Shown here: positions 14,609 through 17,915 of the stretch, in pieces
Numbering within the stretch: the stretch's first letter is position 1
How the letters are laid out: every line of letters starts with the position of its first letter
NCBI GenBank assembly: GCA_041476565.1
Contig: JBGOTQ010000134.1
Location: forward strand, 1 to 17,915
Source of the DNA: DATKMG01 sp041476565
GTDB taxonomy: Bacteria > Acidobacteriota > Terriglobia > Versatilivoradales > Versatilivoraceae
Direction: 5' to 3'
DNA: 17,915 bases
Position numbers and translations under genes: made by a program
Notes under the pieces: model-generated
Told to the model about the DNA's origin: nothing
Seen by the model: the letters and a program-made list of their open reading frames with translations, nothing else
Databases searched by the model: none

Positions 14609-17600
14609 ATGAGATATTTGGATCAGAACAAGACGCGCGAGAGAGTGTTCTGCTGTGCCTTTTTCTTTTTGCTTTGCATCGTCTTGGCTTCTCAGCCGGG
14701 GTTGTCGCAAACGGCTAACGGGGTCATCAAGGGCACTGTGTTTGACCAGAATCAAGCAGTGGTTCCACGAGCACAGGTGACCCTCACCAACGAGAATACG
14801 AATATCTCGGCTAAGACGCAGACCAATGAGGCAGGAATCTACTATTTTGGAGCTGTTCAGCCCGGCCCCTGCAAGGTGGTTGTCGAACTGACAGGCTTCA
14901 AGAAATGGGAAGGCAAGCTGCAACTGCAGGTGGGACAGAATGCGGTGGTGGATGCCAAACTGGAGCTCGGTAATATTGAAAGTACGATAGAAGTCACGGG
15001 CGCATCTCCTCCCATTACCACCGAGAGCGCTGAGATAGCAGGAGTGAAAGACTCCCAGCGAATCGAGCAGTTGCCGCTCAACGGACGCTTTATCAGTAAC
15101 CTCTTTAATCTGACCCCCGGAGTTGAGGGGGCTGGTAATCCCCGGGTCAACGGTATGAAGGTCGGATCAGCGGAAATGCTGGTTGACGGTGTCTCCATTG
15201 TGGACAGGTTCGGAGGAGGCATGGCCCGTGTTCAGCCGGCGTTGGATACGGTGCAGGAGTTTCGGATTGAAACCGTCGGTTCCAATGCCCAATATACTCA
15301 GCCGGCAACCATTACTCTTCTCACCAAGAGCGGGACCAATACGCTCCATGGCAGTATCTTCGAAACCTTTCGCAACAATGCCGATGGCTTGCGGGCTCGC
15401 CAACGCCAGGATGGGGACACCTCAGCCAAGCTGATCCGCAACGAGTATGGGGTCTCGGCAGGAGGACCTATCTATCTGGGAAGTTTGTACGATGGGCGCA
15501 ACAAGAGTTTTTGGTTTGCCGCCTTCGAAGGGCGAAAGCAGCGCGAGTCACACTTCACAGAGGATGTCGTACCGACACCCGCCATGTGGGGGGGCGACTT
15601 CAGTAATTTGATTGACAATAATGGGAACCGGACCCACATTTATGACCCCTTAACCACCGACGCCAACGGCGTGCGCCAGCAATTCCCCAATGACATTATC
15701 CCCGCGAACAGGATTAATCCCTTCTTTAAGACGATGCAATCGCTGACGGCTCTTCCTACCAGCAACACTCTTCCAACACAAGGGCCCAACTTTGACCATT
15801 TTTATCCGGCCAATACAGACGCCAACACGTTCACAATAAAAGGTGACCATAAGTTTTCTGACAAGGACAGCATCTCGGTCAGGTTCACGCGTAGCCATCA
15901 ACTGAGCCAAACCTTAGGAGGCGTTTACGGAAACCCAGCCTTCAACGTGGATAATGCTTATGGAAGCCTGAGACAGGACGTTAAGATTTATGACCCCTCC
16001 ATCCAGCATACCCATGTCTTCTCACCAACGTTTCTGAACGAATTGCTTGTGTCCGGGCACCGCTCTAACAATAGTTCAGGGACTCTGGGTGATCTCACCG
16101 ATTGGGCTGGGAAGTTGGGCTTGCCAAATCCGTTTGGCGTGACGGGCTGGCCAACCTTTTACGCCTCAGAGGTGAATTACACCTATTTTGCCTTCGACGG
16201 CGACAATCGGAATGACCAGCAACTGACCTCCTATGTCGTCGAAGATAACTTAACCTGGATCAAAGGCAAGCACTCGATGAAGTTCGGCGGGAGGTTCCGT
16301 CAGGAATACAATAACGTTCGTGAACTCCAGCAGGCTCAAGGGTCTCACGATTTTGGCCCGGACTGGACCGCGCTGTATGATGCACCCAATGATGCGGCCT
16401 TGCCATATACAGGAAGTGGTCTCGCGGACATGGCGTTGGGGCTCCCCACTACTCTGCGAAATCAATACAACCACGGGTACTACTACTTTCGACAAAAGGC
16501 ATTTGGCCTTTATTTCCATGATAACTGGAAGGTCTCCCCACGATTGACGCTGGACCTGGGTCTCCGCTGGGACAAATGGACGCCTTACAACGAGAAGTAC
16601 AACAGGTTAGTGAATCTCGATCTCGCTTCCTTTGCCAACACGTTCCAGGTGATCACGCCCAACAGCGTCCGCATGGAAGATATTCCAGGAATTCCCGCGG
16701 GGGTGCTTGATTCCTGGGCCGCACGAGGACTGACCTGGAAGACGGCCAATGAGTTGGGTTTCCCGGGTGCCTTGTGGGCGGCCGACAACAACAACTTCGG
16801 ACCGCGTCTGGGAGCTGCGTTCAAGATTACAGACAAGACGGTTTTGCGCGGAAGCTACGGCGAATTCTTCTGGCCCATGCCACTGTCTCAAATCTTACAG
16901 GCCTCGAGGACCAATCCCCCTCTCAACCTGCTTTACATTAGCCATTTTAGCAGGCTGGACGGCACCGCCACTTACGGGCTTCAACACGCGCCGAATGCCA
17001 ATATGTTTATCCCTGATGCCACGGTCGATGTCGGCGCAGGCTCCCTGATCGACCCGACTGCTGCGCAAGGCATGAGGGCTTTTGACGGTCCGGGTTGGAA
17101 AGATGCCCGCTCTCAATCCTGGCACTTGACGCTTGAACGCGAAGTGATGCGCAATACGGCTCTCAGACTGAGCTACATTGGCGACCACGGAAGCGATCTC
17201 GAGCAAGTTTTCGATATCAACTCGCAGGTAGACTACAGCTATGTCCTAAATACTGGGCTGAAACCTCCAGGAGTCCGTGCTTTGGAACGTGTCAACCCAA
17301 ACTGGAACCTGAGCGGTTCGAAGAACCGGACTGGTTACTCGAATACGCACTCGGCGCAAGTGGAGATCGAACGTAAGTATTCGAATGGCCTTGCCTTCCA
17401 GTGGTTCTACACCTTCACTCGTTCTCGAACCACCACCGACGCGGGGGGCTTCACCAACGGCGGTGGGGGTGGCATCAATGCCACGGATGGTCAGAATACA
17501 GTTCCTGAACAAATCCAACTCCTGGGACAACCCAATCTTAGCTATGATCAACGGCTCCGCCTGATTTACCAGAACTCAAGCAACATCCCCGGACACCGCA

Positions 17601-17915
17601 TCCGTTACAACGGCATTTACGACTTCCCCTTCGGCCAGGGCAAGCATTTTGGGGGAGGTGTTTCGAAAGGTCTAGATTACCTGATCGGGGGCTGGCAGGT
17701 AGCCTTCATTGGAGACTGGCGCGGTGGTTTCTGGAGGAGCGTGACCGCTAACGACTACCTGCAGGGTGATCCCACCTTATCAGCGGATGAACGTCTACTG
17801 CTGACTTTCAATGGTAGACCTCAGCGGCTGTGGTTCAGGGGGGATTTCAATCCCACCTTCGCCACCGATGTGTCCCAAGATGCGCTGCAGGCACTCGTAC
17901 CCGTGGATCGGACAC
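14609..17915 (+). CDS. TonB-dependent receptor 2, Oar-like, truncated by window end
   Basis: The frame is open from the ATG at 14609 to the window end, giving 1102 residues. By comparison with receptor 1, only the last few barrel strands are missing. A signal peptide (hydrophobic core FCCAFFFLLCIVLA, about residues 14-27) precedes a carboxypeptidase-regulatory-like domain (about 40-125; GTVFDQNQAVVPRAQVTLTN, then GIYYFGAVQPGPCKVVVELTGF). The plug has LPLNGRFISNLFNLTPGV, VQEFRIETVGSNAQYTQPA and LLTKSGTNTLHGSIFETFRN. Barrel motifs include FGLYFHDNWKVSPRLTLDLG and NNFGPRLGAAFKITDKTVLRG. GAGGAGA six bases before ATG is a strong Shine-Dalgarno. The motifs align block by block with receptor 1, so the two are paralogues, but extracellular regions differ widely, pointing to different ligands. 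Substrate unknown. Confidence 0.93.
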   Translation, partial: MRYLDQNKTRERVFCCAFFFLLCIVLASQPGLSQTANGVIKGTVFDQNQAVVPRAQVTLTNENTNISAKTQTNEAGIYYFGAVQPGPCKVVVELTGFKKWEGKLQLQVGQNAVVDAKLELGNIESTIEVTGASPPITTESAEIAGVKDSQRIEQLPLNGRFISNLFNLTPGVEGAGNPRVNGMKVGSAEMLVDGVSIVDRFGGGMARVQPALDTVQEFRIETVGSNAQYTQPATITLLTKSGTNTLHGSIFETFRNNADGLRARQRQDGDTSAKLIRNEYGVSAGGPIYLGSLYDGRNKSFWFAAFEGRKQRESHFTEDVVPTPAMWGGDFSNLIDNNGNRTHIYDPLTTDANGVRQQFPNDIIPANRINPFFKTMQSLTALPTSNTLPTQGPNFDHFYPANTDANTFTIKGDHKFSDKDSISVRFTRSHQLSQTLGGVYGNPAFNVDNAYGSLRQDVKIYDPSIQHTHVFSPTFLNELLVSGHRSNNSSGTLGDLTDWAGKLGLPNPFGVTGWPTFYASEVNYTYFAFDGDNRNDQQLTSYVVEDNLTWIKGKHSMKFGGRFRQEYNNVRELQQAQGSHDFGPDWTALYDAPNDAALPYTGSGLADMALGLPTTLRNQYNHGYYYFRQKAFGLYFHDNWKVSPRLTLDLGLRWDKWTPYNEKYNRLVNLDLASFANTFQVITPNSVRMEDIPGIPAGVLDSWAARGLTWKTANELGFPGALWAADNNNFGPRLGAAFKITDKTVLRGSYGEFFWPMPLSQILQASRTNPPLNLLYISHFSRLDGTATYGLQHAPNANMFIPDATVDVGAGSLIDPTAAQGMRAFDGPGWKDARSQSWHLTLEREVMRNTALRLSYIGDHGSDLEQVFDINSQVDYSYVLNTGLKPPGVRALERVNPNWNLSGSKNRTGYSNTHSAQVEIERKYSNGLAFQWFYTFTRSRTTTDAGGFTNGGGGGINATDGQNTVPEQIQLLGQPNLSYDQRLRLIYQNSSNIPGHRIRYNGIYDFPFGQGKHFGGGVSKGLDYLIGGWQVAFIGDWRGGFWRSVTANDYLQGDPTLSADERLLLTFNGRPQRLWFRGDFNPTFATDVSQDALQALVPVDRT

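Overview
The window looks like chromosomal sequence from a member of the Acidobacteriota or a close relative. This rests on gene content: two large Oar-type TonB-dependent receptors, each starting with a carboxypeptidase-regulatory-like domain; a CRTAC1-type FG-GAP/ASPIC-UnbV protein beside a secreted TPR protein; and an alkaline-phosphatase-superfamily hydrolase fused to TPRs. No rRNA, tRNA, phage, transposase or CRISPR gene is visible, so the assignment is inference.

Layout. Positions 1-10054 hold a minus-strand series, in transcription order: TonB receptor 1 (10054-6638), a GH123/DUF4091-like glycoside hydrolase (6247-4409), a small exported Cache-like protein (4253-3648), a sulfatase-like hydrolase with C-terminal TPRs (3416-1392), and a type I phosphodiesterase/alkaline-phosphatase-family lipoprotein (1007 to beyond base 1, truncated). 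A 583-bp divergent intergenic region (10055-10637) follows. The plus strand then carries a CRTAC1-type protein (10638-12536), a TPR protein (12778-14190) and TonB receptor 2 (14609 to beyond 17915, truncated).

Working picture (inference). Almost every product has an export signal. The set resembles an envelope module for taking up and processing a macromolecular, probably carbohydrate-linked substrate: receptors for import, a GH123-like enzyme, and two phospho/sulfo-ester hydrolases. The CRTAC1 and TPR pair lies between the two receptors and has no assigned role.

The most unusual signal is between the genes. The minus-strand intergenic gaps contain structured repeats. Three are pairs of hairpins of about 100 bp with outward-facing GTAGC feet, which is BIME-like architecture. 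Their stem sequences differ but keep pairing. A fourth pair is closed by GGAG/CTCC, and a fifth element is a single hairpin. Three of them also abut a shared, diverged module of about 50 bp, and one copy of this module overlaps the start of the Cache-like gene. The sulfatase-like enzyme lacks the formylglycine Cys/Ser and has an NPP-like Thr motif, so it may not be a sulfatase.
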